Source: Lumbricus terrestris (taxonomy: Eukaryota; Annelida; Clitellata; Crassiclitellata; Lumbricidae). Taken from it: 64,000 nt of DNA. A program made the position numbers and the translations under genes. The notes under the pieces were generated by a model. It was given only the letters and a program-made list of their open reading frames with translations, did not search any database and was not told where the DNA came from. Of this stretch, positions 32,266 through 42,724 are shown piece after piece. The number at the start of each line of letters is the position of its first letter. The first letter of the stretch is position 1. The DNA lies in assembly GCA_949752735.1 (NCBI GenBank), contig OX457042.1, positions 35,098,289 through 35,162,288 of the forward strand, read 5' to 3'.

Positions 32266-32399
32266 CAGCTCAAGAGCTATACCACCAGCAGACATTATAT
32301 AGACCATCACGAGATTCAAACAGTCACACGCAGTTTGACAATAGGCCTACACAATTATGCGCAACTAGTATATATGCATAACGTAAATGTCTTACAGTT

Positions 32400-33060
32400 G
32401 CACATTGACATTGTTATGTGTTTTTAACGACACTGTGCCATAAAAAAGATGATGTGTCATAAAAAAGATGATTAGTTATAGTTATATATCATTATATCAT
32501 ATCACGTCTCTTTATCCAGGTTTTAGATTGGCACTGAATAGCATCATGTTATGTATAATTACTAACTAGATTCACATTTCATACTGATTTATGACACTTG
32601 CAAAGGCTTATGCGAATATTACATATCTCTATATGATTCTAGAAATAATTATATATAAAAACTATCTATATAAACATTATATACATATGTGGTGTAAATG
32701 GAAACTTGGTTCTTGTCAGTTTCACGACCCCCCAAACAAATTATACTTTTCTTATGAGTCGGTTTCGAAATTGTTAAAGAGAATATATAGCGTGAGGGTC
32801 GGTTAGGACTCAGGTTAGGCGTCGTGAGGGTCGGTTAGGTTTAGGGATAGGGTCAGTGCAGTCATTCGGTCCCATATACTTCTTGGGGGTCGTGAAACTG
32901 ATAAGTACCGGAAACTTATACATATTCCCATTATGAGCACGGCAATAGTTGATTTTCTACACCAAGCTGTGTTTGTCTTCTGTATCCTGGATCCTGCAAA
33001 ACAAATTTATTGGACCAGACTGAAAGCAAACTTAGAAAACTTGCCGCTGTATAGCTTAAT
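32400..33060. repeat. Diverged duplication, copy 2 (partner 28600-29000)
   Basis: It has the same order of shared words as 28600-29000, with a local duplication of CATAAAAAAGATGAT near 32440-32470. Non-coding. Confidence 0.55.
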
Positions 33061-33869
33061 TATGCGGAATGTCAACTCGAGTCGGCTATGCGAGTAGAGA
33101 AGAAAACCTAGGTTAATACAACGTGCACAACGCCTGTGAAATCAGGATATGACGGACTTGAAAGTTGTAGCATTACTACCGTCCAACGGCCCAGACCATG
33201 AAACCGACATGTTCGGTTCATAAAGATAAAAATTTGGAGAATTCTTCTTCAATGTGGCTTCTGATGCCATTGCTATAAAATTCACCAGCTACTGCTATCA
33301 AGAGTAAAGACCAAACATGCAGTAGTGCCCTGACCCCCGAACACAATGTGTTTCTTTAACACATTTTACCGGTTTACCTAGGAAGCACGTTTACACGTGA
33401 TCTAAACTGCGAAAGAGAAGCAACTCTGAGATTTTCCAAGGCCAACGCAGCGCCTGCTGCATTGGACAAAATCTGGAAAAGTAAAGAAATAACATTCAAC
33501 ACTAAGCTGGCATGGGAGGAGTTTATCAGGGGCTAGGGGGTTAAGCCTCCCCAAGAACCCTCAAATTTGATCGTACAACACTAATGAATCCCAAGGGTCT
33601 GGAGAATGGTACTTGTGTAGCAATAGAAGAGCAATAGGCCTAGACTAGTGAGACAACTGGCCACCAACCACCAAGACTAAGAAAACGATGTATACAGTCT
33701 GTAGCAGTAATTAGAGGCGGATCGGGGGGGGGACATCAGGCCATGACCCTCCCATTTGACACTTACACAGAACGTGACCCCCTTCCTATTGATCAATGTG
33801 TCATATGAGAGAATGTATTGGCAATACATGCTAATATATTTCTTTAGTAATCGATTCTTTGAATTCATA
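33061..33869. other. Intergenic, nothing assigned
   Basis: There are G-rich MITE-like words near 33520-33550 and 33725-33735. No exon or element could be bounded. Confidence 0.4.
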
Positions 33870-34095
33870 TCCTATTGATGCTCGTCCCACAAATCACTAT
33901 CATGCTGAATTTATTAGCCACACTTCCAGTATCTAGTACAAAAACCGAAAGAGCTTTCTCGAAAGTAGAGCAATCGTTAACAGTTACAAGGCCTACTTTC
34001 CAGAACACAATAACAGAAGACTGACTTGATGCCCTGCTGATGTTGCAGGTTCACTGTGAAATGATATCAGATAACGAGTCTATAACCAGTTATTT
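33870..34095 (+). pseudogene. hAT transposase C-terminal dimerisation domain, remnant
   Basis: The translation of one frame reads LNLLATLPVSSTKTERAFSK, then QSLTVTRPTFQNTITED, a TGA stop, and LDALLMLQVHCEM. This is the hAT C-terminal signature (LLxxLPVSxxxxERxFSxLxxIKxxLRxxMxxxRLxxLxxLxxH). The catalytic part is not seen. 3' non-coding sequence to about 34510 resembles the interior of the hAT element at 60247-61384, so both derive from one family. Confidence 0.8.
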
Positions 34096-34839
34096 TGTCA
34101 CTAGTGTTCAATGTTTATTCAATCTAGACATATCCAGGAGGAGGGCAAAATTTTCACCCCAGAAATGACATTTTTGCACCCAGAAACTTTGACAAAATTA
34201 ACTTAGTTTTTAGTTGATGTTTGCAGTAATTTTACTACATAAACTTTTGTAATGTACCACGATATTATTTAATATTATAGGCCTAATCATGAATAGAATG
34301 TTGTTATTTGCTATTATAATAATTAATTATATTGTTTCATAATAGGTATAATTTATTGTTAAACTTTACAAAAACCTTATTTTGTACAACCCGTTTCTCT
34401 CCAGTACGAGCTATCAAATTTCAAACTCTCAAATTTCAAAATGTTTAGTTCGCTAAACACTTAGTAAACAGCATCATTACTAATACTACATGGCTTCCCA
34501 ATTTTGGTAGCTCGACAGTAGCCTTACTGTTCTTGCCTCATTTGTGTTCCATTTATAGCAATTTCTGCTAATTGTATCCTGATGAGCAATTCATGACCGT
34601 CTCGTGAAACAGGGATAAGCTGATTCGAATGCAATAAAGTAAGCTTATAATTACAGGCCTAATTACACCCCCGTCTGCAGTCATTATAGTTCAGCAGCAG
34701 CAGAACTGAGTTGTTTGCGAAGTGGTGCAAGGTTACTTAATTGTCATCTTCGCAGGAATCAGGATTTCCACTTTCACCAAACCTGGTTATAGGCCTACGG
34801 GCTCTTCACGACCTTATTTAGGACTCCATTTAGTTTATA

Positions 34840-35229
34840 TACATACATGCACACATGCACACATACATACATACATACGTACGTACATACATACATACAT
34901 ACATACATACATACATACATACATGCGCACATACATGCATGCATGCATACACGCATACATGCATACATGCAAGCATACATGCATACATACATACATACAT
35001 ACATACATACATGCATACATACATACATACATACATACATACATACATACATACATGTATACATGCATACATGCATACATGCATACATGCATACATGCAT
35101 ACATGCATAGATGCATACATGCATACATGCATACATACATACATACATACATACATACATACATACATACATACATACATACATACATACATACATACAT
35201 ACATACATACATACATACATACATACATG
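34840..35229. repeat. (ACAT)n/(GCAT)n microsatellite
   Basis: About 390 bp of ACAT with GCAT interruptions. Long frames of Thr-Tyr-Ile-His on one strand and Cys-Met-Tyr-Val on the other are artefacts of the repeat. Confidence 0.97.
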
Positions 35230-35429
35230 CAAAATGCAATCGACGGACACATACATATATTATTATATTTATGCACACGCGCACATACATAGGCTACGTA
35301 TATGCAACACTGACGAACACACACACACCCACGCAAATAGGCATAATTATACTTGCACATGACTGCAGATTGCAGAAGCTGGTAGGCCTAAGTGATCCGC
35401 AGTTGTAAAACCTTTGACCCATGATTTCC

Positions 35430-35514
35430 ATCTAGAAGCTGGAGGTCCTGAAGTCTTACGTCTCTCACCGAAGAAGACTTGTTCTTTATTGTCAGTTAAA
35501 GTTAAAGTTAAGCG
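35430..35514 (+). promoter_or_regulatory. Conserved 5' leader/promoter-proximal block, unit 1
   Basis: The block (CATCTAGAAGCTGG, TCTCTCACCGAAGA, TTCTTTATTGTCAG, AGTTAAGCGATGAAAG) is conserved upstream of both signal exons (here and 38399-38488). It probably contains the transcription start and 5' UTR. No clear TATA box was recognised. Confidence 0.45.
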
Positions 35515-35551
35515 ATGAAAGTTGTTCTCCTTTTCTATTTGATCTCGTTAG
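35515..35551 (+). CDS. Signal-peptide exon, unit 1
   Basis: The ATG in AAGCGATGA starts a short basic-hydrophobic leader (MKVVLLFYLISLG) that stops at donor TTAG|GTGAGT, phase 1. It joins in phase to the linker exon at 36345. The leader is a typical cleavable signal for entry into the secretory pathway. Confidence 0.8.
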
Positions 35552-36344
35552 GTGAGTCTTGTGCGACAATTACTTTTTTGTAGAACGATTGTTGCCCTAT
35601 GGTCTAATGGATCACTTCTCTTAAAAGATCCCCTTACTGGGCCCTTAGTAGAGTTACTTAGCTTTCAGCTGAAGTGTACTGAAAATCTGAAGTACATGAA
35701 ATGAATTATGTTTTTTAACTGCGACATTTGTTCAGCAATCAGCAAAGAGTCGCCATTAAATTTTCTTTAGCGGTTACATGGTTAGACAGTATCTGTCAAC
35801 TCACCTAAATCACTACGGTTTCGTACAACAGCAGCTGTTGACACGAATGAAAAACGAATTAATTATCAGTCAGCCAGCTTGCATACTAGCGGCACTAGCC
35901 CTGCCACCACGCCAACGTGGAAACCATTGAACATCCGTATTTCCCATGAGACCCGTAAAGAACCCAAATTAATCTCATTTATGCCTAATATCTTCAAATG
36001 TGTAGCTTCAGCACAGTGTAAATGAGTTAAATATCAAACAGTAGGCCTACGTCGACTCGCATTGCTGCATGTTGATTAGTTTTTTTATGGTCAGCGCCAT
36101 TTTGAAAGAGTGAATTCACGCGTAAGATAATGCAGCAAAATGGTCTTTGCTATTGGCAACATGCATTGTGAGTTTTGTGACGTCATAAAGCGCTTACTCT
36201 AAAGATGATGGCCTACTCTGAAATCAGTCACACATTCTGACTGCAGCAGAGGTCGGGAGTCGACGAACTGTTTTTGCTATGAGGTTTCAGTAGAATTGAT
36301 TTAGAGTGTATCGTAACTGTTTATTCGTCTCTTGTTTATTTTAG

Positions 36345-36386
36345 AGATCGTTATAGTTCTCACGCAGACGGGAAGACCTGTCACAG
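36345..36386 (+). CDS. Linker exon, unit 1
   Basis: A 14-codon exon, acceptor TTTATTTTAG, donor CACAG|GTAAAA, phase 1-1, encoding EIVIVLTQTGRPVT. It is conserved, intact and in the same phase, at 50160-50201. It would supply the end of the leader and the first residues before kringle K6. Confidence 0.75.
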
Positions 36387-36938
36387 GTAAAACTACATGA
36401 CTCCTAACATGCAGCAAACAATTTCGTTCAGCCAAGTCGTAATTAAAAAGAAAGAAAGCCACAAAGGAAATCCCCAGAAAAAAATAACTAACGCTACAAA
36501 TAGCAGGCCTGTTAGCAATGACTGTAACTTATACTAAAATGAAAAACCATAAACCATTATTTTAACCATTGCTTAAGATGAAATCTGTGCGGAAGCCACA
36601 ATAGCAGAAGGTAGTGTGAAACATGTAATTACCGACTGTACTAGCCAAGATAACGCAATTAACCGTTTTAAGACTCATTGCTGCATAAGAAACACATCCG
36701 CATGCCACCTACGCACTGCGCATGCATCACACATAATTATGCATGACACATATGCATGACACATATGCATGACACATCCGCATGCCACCTACGCACTGCA
36801 CATGCATGACACATAATTATGCATGACACATATGCATGACACATACGCGCTGTGCATAAGCATGTCGATCTAATATTGCGATTACAATGTCTATAATTAT
36901 TGGCCTACAAAAGGAGCTTACTCACCTATTTGGTTTAG

Positions 36939-37193
36939 AGTGTCAACTGACAAAGGCCGGACGCGAGTATGCAGGATCTCTGAATGTCACGCGGTCCGGA
37001 CGGACCTGTCAGCGATGGGATTCCGACGAACCTCACCACCACAACTTTAAAAATTCAACGTTCTTCCCCGAGGGAAACGCTGTGGCTGCTGGCAACAAAT
37101 GCAGAAATCCAGATATCAAACACAACGATGGAGTCTGGTGTTACACTACTGACCCTAACACAAGATGGGAAGAATGCGATGTGATAACTTGCG
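36939..37193 (+). CDS. Kringle exon K6 (gene B)
   Basis: This 85-codon exon has acceptor TTGGTTTAG and donor TTGCG|GTAAGC, phase 1-1. It has six kringle cysteines. N-x-T sequons occur at LNVT and KNST. NPDIKHNDG departs from the NPDxD pattern, so the second lysine-binding Asp is replaced by His. The nearest relative is K8 (same flanks, duplicated unit). Confidence 0.93.
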
Positions 37194-37578
37194 GTAAGCT
37201 CATTCGTCTAATCAGTCAGTAGGAAAAAACTAATACTCCGAAGTAATCCGGCAAATCAACCAAGAAATAAGTACAAAAGGTAGATAATCAGTAGCCTCAA
37301 CTGAATAGTTAATCTTCCAATCGGAATGCGAGACCAATCAGTCATTATTAATGTAGACATGAATGTCAGTGAACAAATCATTCAAGATGTAAATTGTTTC
37401 CGCAGCTTGTAATTTTAGTTGCTGAAGATATCGGCTACGCAATTTATCGTTTTCAAAAGACAATGTTAGGTTTAGACATAATTATGTAACACCTTAATAG
37501 TCAAGTTATGATGCTTGTTCATATGAATACACGTTTTCATTGATCTACGCATGATACTTGCCGCTCAATTGGTCGTAG

Positions 37579-37833
37579 GCTGTAAAACGACAATGGCCGG
37601 ACGTGAGTATGACGGACCTCTGAGCGTAACACGATCTGGGCGGACATGCCAACATTGGAATTCCGACCAACCTCACAACAGCAACTACAAAAATTCGACG
37701 CTCTTCCCCGAAGGCAACGCTTCAGCTGCTGGTAACAAATGCAGAAATCCAGATAAAGACCACAGCGAGGGAGTCTGGTGCTACACTACTGACCCAAACA
37801 CAAGATGGGAGGAATGCGATGTGGACTTTTGTG
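37579..37833 (+). CDS. Kringle exon K7 (gene B), GC donor
   Basis: This 85-codon exon has acceptor GGTCGTAG, phase 1. The exon end that keeps phase 1 is TTTGTG|GCAAGT, a GC-AG intron whose donor otherwise fits consensus. A GT four bases later would give phase 2. The kringle has six cysteines, NPDKDHSEG (Asp-x-Asp) and TRWEEC. The nearest relative is K9. Confidence 0.88.
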
Positions 37834-37856
37834 GCAAGTAAATCCGCTCAATCAAT

Positions 37857-38356
37857 ATTTAATAAATGCATAAATAAATAAATAAATCTATCAATCTGGA
37901 TTGAATGAATGGATCAATCAATCAATGAATGAATCAATGAATCAGTGAATCAGTGAATCAATAAATCAATGAATCAACGAATCAATGAATCAATGAATCA
38001 ATCAACGAATCAATGAATCAATGAATCAATCAACGAATCAATGAAAGAATGAATGAATGAATAAATGAATGAATGAATAAATGAATGAATGAAAGAATGA
38101 ATAAATGAATAAATAAATGAATGAAAGAATAAATAAATGAATGAATGAATGAAAGAATGAATGAGTGAATGAATGGACAAATGAATGAATGAAAGAATGA
38201 ATGAATGAATGAATGAATGAATGAATGAATAAATGAATGAATAAATGAATGAATCAATTAATCAATCAACGAATCAATGAATCAATGAATCAATCAACGA
38301 ATCAATGAAAGAAAGAATGAATGAATGAATGAATGAATGAATGAATGAATCCATCC
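37857..38356. repeat. (GAAT)n/(AATC)n microsatellite
   Basis: About 500 bp of GAAT, AAAT and CAAT tetranucleotides in the intron after K7. The His-Ser-Phe-Ile frame on the minus strand is an artefact. Confidence 0.95.
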
Positions 38357-38488
38357 ATCAATAATTCCTCAAATCAGTTAGTCAGCCATTTGTCAAATAA
38401 CATCTAGAAGCTGGTTGTTGAGAAGTCTTAAAAGTCTCTCACCGAAGATTCATTCTTTATTGTTGTCAGCTAAAGTTATAGTTAAGCG

Positions 38489-38535
38489 ATGAAAGCTGTT
38501 CTTCTGCTCTGTTTGTCAGTGTTTGAATTCGTTAG
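38489..38535 (+). pseudogene. Second signal-peptide exon, out of phase
   Basis: The conserved leader block and ATG are followed by MKAVLLLCLSVFEFV and donor GTTAG|GTGAGT. Compared with unit 1 the exon is ten bases longer (47 versus 37), so it ends in phase 2 and cannot join the phase-1 linker exon at 50160. It could be a dead copy, or use an unseen exon. The intron behind it carries the 10.2 kb Polinton-type element. Confidence 0.65.
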
Positions 38536-39473
38536 GTGAGTCTTGTGCAACAATTACTTTCTTAAGAACGATAAAAAAGCTAATTTAGTGAGCCATTCTC
38601 AAAGTAGGCCTAGGTCCAATGTTGATCGCATGGAAGTTTTGATGAGTCTTAGCCATTTGTTCATATTTTGAAAACTAATTCAACGTGTAGGCCTACAACT
38701 ATAGATCTAGCTGTGACTCGGTTTAGTGCTAAATTTATAGATCGTGGTTTCCAAAATCATCTATCACATTCAAGCGGGACATTGACTGCAAATGAGCATA
38801 GTTGATATGCGACGTATCCTTTATCAATCACAGCAAAGTAAAAAATTATAGCCAGCTGCGCGGGGCCCTGGAAGCGCGGGGCCCAAGGCGGTCGCCTCGC
38901 TCGCCTTGCCCTAAGGCCGGGCCTGGGTATCTTTTAAGAGATGTGATCATTATCATTAGGCTATAGGGTAACAATCGTGCTTCAGTAACATTGGTACATG
39001 GTAGGTCACAGCTTTCTATGCTATCGTTTTGCTTTCTAACACATGTTATACCACTAAAGATACGTGCTTCAGTAACATTGGTAGGCATTGTGATCTGATG
39101 ATCTCCCTGTTCGAATTGATATAGTTGATTATAACCAGATCCGGGCTATTCTTACTTATGGTTAGCCTATATTTTTTTACCACTTGTTGAAGATCACCAC
39201 TTTAGTCTGCCTATAATGATTTCTTCTACTAGGTGCAGCCTAGCCTATTATTAGATATTGTCTCGTTATCGTTACTAGCATTTGGTACCACTTGTAATGG
39301 TTATTGTCTGTAGTCCTTAACTCCTTGTCTGTACTCACTTATAACTCGAATTTTTCTTTGCTTAGTGATTAGTTATTAATGTACACGTCCTCTGTTTTCA
39401 CCCTGCTTCTGATCTATTTTATCCCTCGCTCTCTCTCCTATATCTCATTTACTGTTCTCGTCTCGTCTATAGG
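38536..39473. other. Intron sequence before the Polinton-type element
   Basis: A GC-rich inverted fragment (GCGCGGGGCCCTGGAAGCGCGGGGCCC) lies near 38856-38890, like a MITE piece. From about 39360 the text resembles a LINE 3' UTR that continues at 49693. No exon. Confidence 0.45.
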
Positions 39474-39479
39474 CCTATT
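39474..39479. other. Target-site duplication CCTATT, left
   Basis: CCTATT here is repeated exactly at 49687-49692. Six base pairs is the Polinton/Maverick duplication length. Confidence 0.92.
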
Positions 39480-39861
39480 AGTAGTAGGGTAAGGGAGAGT
39501 TCTACTTCACCAATTAAAAACCCATTAAAAACCCATTAAAAAGCCATTAGTCACGCTCCAATGACGTCATCGGCCACGCCCCCTATTCATTGGCAGGTCA
39601 TTAGCCACTGGCACAGCAATTAAGAAGAGGTGATTAAGATCTCGTTAATGATATGCCCTCGGGTAATGACTTTACGACCAGGTGATTAAGATCTCGTTAA
39701 TGACGCAGGTGTTACGCCCTCGACCAGGTGCTTAAGATCTCGTTAATGATATGCCCTCGGGTAATGGTTTATTACGCGCGATGGAGTGCGATAACAATCT
39801 CTAGGGCGCCGCAGTCCAGACGATATAATTACTGGATGTCCAGTCACCTGGCGCCGATGTA
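39480..39861 (+). repeat. Left terminal inverted repeat, outer part
   Basis: Complementary to 49300-49686. Inside are three direct repeats of GGTG(A/C)TTAAGATCTCGTTA (39630, 39682, 39726), with alternating ATATGCCCTCGGGTAATG and CGCAGGTGTTACGCCCTCG tails. The tip has three copies of TTAAAAACCCAT-like words. Confidence 0.93.
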
Positions 39862-41000
39862 CATATTATATTATTTATATATATATATATACAATATACA
39901 TTATATATATTATATAAACATATTTTATAATATTTTATATCTTTATGTATATATATATTTATTATATATATATAGATACATTATATACATATACACTATA
40001 TATTACATATATATAAATATATATTATTAATGTATATTAGATATATTATACTTATATAAATATATTTAATATATAATGCATTTTGCGTATATATATATAT
40101 ATATAATATATATTATATATATATATAATATGTTATATATCAGACACATATATTATTATATAATAATTATATATGTGTTATATATATATGCTTATACAAG
40201 GTGTATATTATATAATATGTTATAATGTATTATATACATATATTGTTATATAATATATATTTATTATATATATATAAGATATATATATATGTGTGATATA
40301 ATATGTTATAATATATTATAAAATATTATATATATCTTATATGTGCATATTTATTATATATATCTATAAGATATATTATAATATATTATAACATATTATA
40401 TAACATGTCATATATGTTATACATACATATTATTATATATTATATATATGTGTATTATATATATATGTATATACAAGGTGTATATTATATAATATGTTAT
40501 AATATATTATATTCATATACTGTTATATAATATATATATGTGTGTGTATTTTATATATATATATATATGCACATATAAGATATATTATATAATATATTAT
40601 AATATATTATATACTTATACCATTATATAATATATATATGTATAATATATATGTATACATAAGATATATATATATTATATAATATGTTAATATATATATA
40701 TATATATGTTATAAATATATACAATATATTATATATGTATTATATATATATAAGATATATATTATAATGTATTATAACACATTATATAACATATAACATA
40801 TAATATATGTCATCTATATATATATATATATATATATAATATATCATTATATATTATATTTTATATACGTATTAACGATGACAAATATATATCTTATATA
40901 TAATAATTATATTTCGTACATACATTATTTATATGTATATATATATATAAATACAATACATATTATATATATTGTATATATTTATATATTATATTATATG
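39862..41000. repeat. AT microsatellite-rich insertion in the left arm
   Basis: Over 1.1 kb of TATA/ATAT words with variants. It has no counterpart in the right arm, so it entered or expanded after the element formed. Confidence 0.9.
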
Positions 41001-41007
41001 TGCAATG

Positions 41008-41325
41008 ACAGCTTGGAATTGCGCCACAATACTTACAAGAGCTTTGTTGCTCCACTAGTACCCAAGACCACCATCCCTCCGTTCTGCACAGAAGGGATTG
41101 CTATTGCACAAACTGCAACGATGCAGCATAGAGCATTTTTCTGTGATCGGCCCAGTTGTGTGGAAAGGGCTCCCACAGGAGCTACGTTTAATTGTTGGGG
41201 TTGTTACAGAAACATTCTGTATTAAGCTCAAAACTGTCCTTTTTGCAATGCTAGAATCGGCAGTGCTTCTGAGTAGTCCCTCTTACAGAAGCGCTGTATA
41301 AATTCTTTTATGAATGAATGAGTGA
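41008..41325 (+). pseudogene. LINE 3' end nested in the left arm
   Basis: Homologous to 10017-10352: AGCTTGGAATTGC, AGAGCTTTGTTGCTCC, CAGAAGGGATTGCT, GGGCTCCCACAGGAGCTACG and GAAGCGCTGTATAAATTC occur in the same order. It is 5'-truncated, ends in GAATGAATGAG, and is absent from the right arm. Confidence 0.7.
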
Positions 41326-41584
41326 TTATATATCATATAATATAATGTAATATAATTAATATTAAAATAATGATATAATAACTTGATACCCAACCTTGAA
41401 TATTTTTAGCACCATAAGATAGCTAATCCAGAACAATTTTGACGTGTACGGCGCATTTATACGTTATCCCCGGCCAGTAATAATTATTAATCAATACCGT
41501 GCTTGACGTATATATACAGCTTCCCAAGCAGCTGAAAGTTACGGTATGACGTATATATATATATTTATATACAGCATCCCCAGT

Positions 41585-41990
41585 TAAGGGGTTAAGATCT
41601 GCCTAATGACGCAGGTGTGCTGTACCCTCGGGTAATGATTTTTACGCGCGATGGCATCACCCTGGATGTGATAGCAATCTGTATGGCACCACATCCCAGA
41701 CGATATAATCGCAGTATGTCCAGGCTCCTGACGCCGGCATGTCTGCACAGATATTCTTTACATGCGATGACGTCACCCGGGATGCGATAGCAATCTGTAT
41801 GGCGCCACGACCCAGACGATATAATCGCAATATGTCCAGGCTCCTGGCGCCAGCAGGTCTGCACAGGTATCGTGTGCGAAAAGTAGTTCCGGTAGTGACG
41901 TGTACAAAGAGCAAATAGTTCGCCACACGGTTCCTATGCGCGTAGGCACACAACCTAACTGAGTACTTCGTTATATTCCTACGCGATGAC
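41585..41990 (+). repeat. Left terminal inverted repeat, inner part with duplicated units
   Basis: 41856-41985 is complementary to 49160-49310 of the right arm. 41590-41855 holds two tandem copies of a unit of about 115 bp (CCCAGACGATATAATCGCA...TATGTCCAGGCTCCTG) related to 39779-39860. The unit thus occurs three times in the left arm and once in the right. Confidence 0.8.
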
Positions 41991-41993
41991 TAC

Positions 41994-42000
41994 TATAAAA
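41994..42000 (+). promoter_or_regulatory. TATA box of the polymerase gene
   Basis: TATAAAA lies about 180 bp before the ATG at 42172 and just inside the terminal repeat. A pyrimidine-rich stretch (CTTCTTTCATTCGTCTC, near 42019) lies 25-30 bp downstream, where transcription would start. Confidence 0.5.
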
Positions 42001-42171
42001 AATTCGACAGTCGCCAACTTCTTTCATTCGTCTCGGTTTTCTTCAACGTCAACAGAGATATAGTTACACAGTTTACAGTCAGCAGATTTATCGGACTTCG
42101 AATTCAATTTTCATCAACATCGATTGAATCTTCGTGTGTTCTACTTCAAAAGCGTTTGAACGATAGCCACA

Positions 42172-42690
42172 ATGCAGACTTGTAAGTAATTTTGATTCGT
42201 AACTGTAAATAACCAATCTCACAGTTCTAAACAATTTTTTATATATCTTATTGATTTGTACCATGATATATTTATTCATTCATTCTGAGAATTTATATAG
42301 CGCCCCATTCAAGATATCTACTCAGAGGCGATCTAAGCACTAACTGGCCGAAACGATGTTAAGAGTCATAACGATCGAAACATAACAACAATTTGCAAAA
42401 CAAAACACAGAAAGCTGAAAGAGAAACTGGATATAATTATATATCATTCTCGTATATCGTTAATAAAATTCTTATTGTGCCGGCTTTGTTCAACCAAGTA
42501 TCAATGCTATTTTGTGAAACAAGCAACACTTATTATTGTTTTTGGTTACCATTAACCTTTGCAGGCTTTAAAAAATTTATCCTAACCTATAAGGCCTGAA
42601 TTAAATTTGTCTTTATTACTTAGCGTATTAGTAATCATTCTATATTTGCATTATATATTATGGACATATTATAAATTTTCTACACATAAA

Positions 42691-42724
<34 letters not shown>

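Noticed and set aside
34722..35408. Several long overlapping reading frames on both strands
   Set aside because: All are translations of the (ACAT)n microsatellite; open in every frame because the repeat lacks stops.
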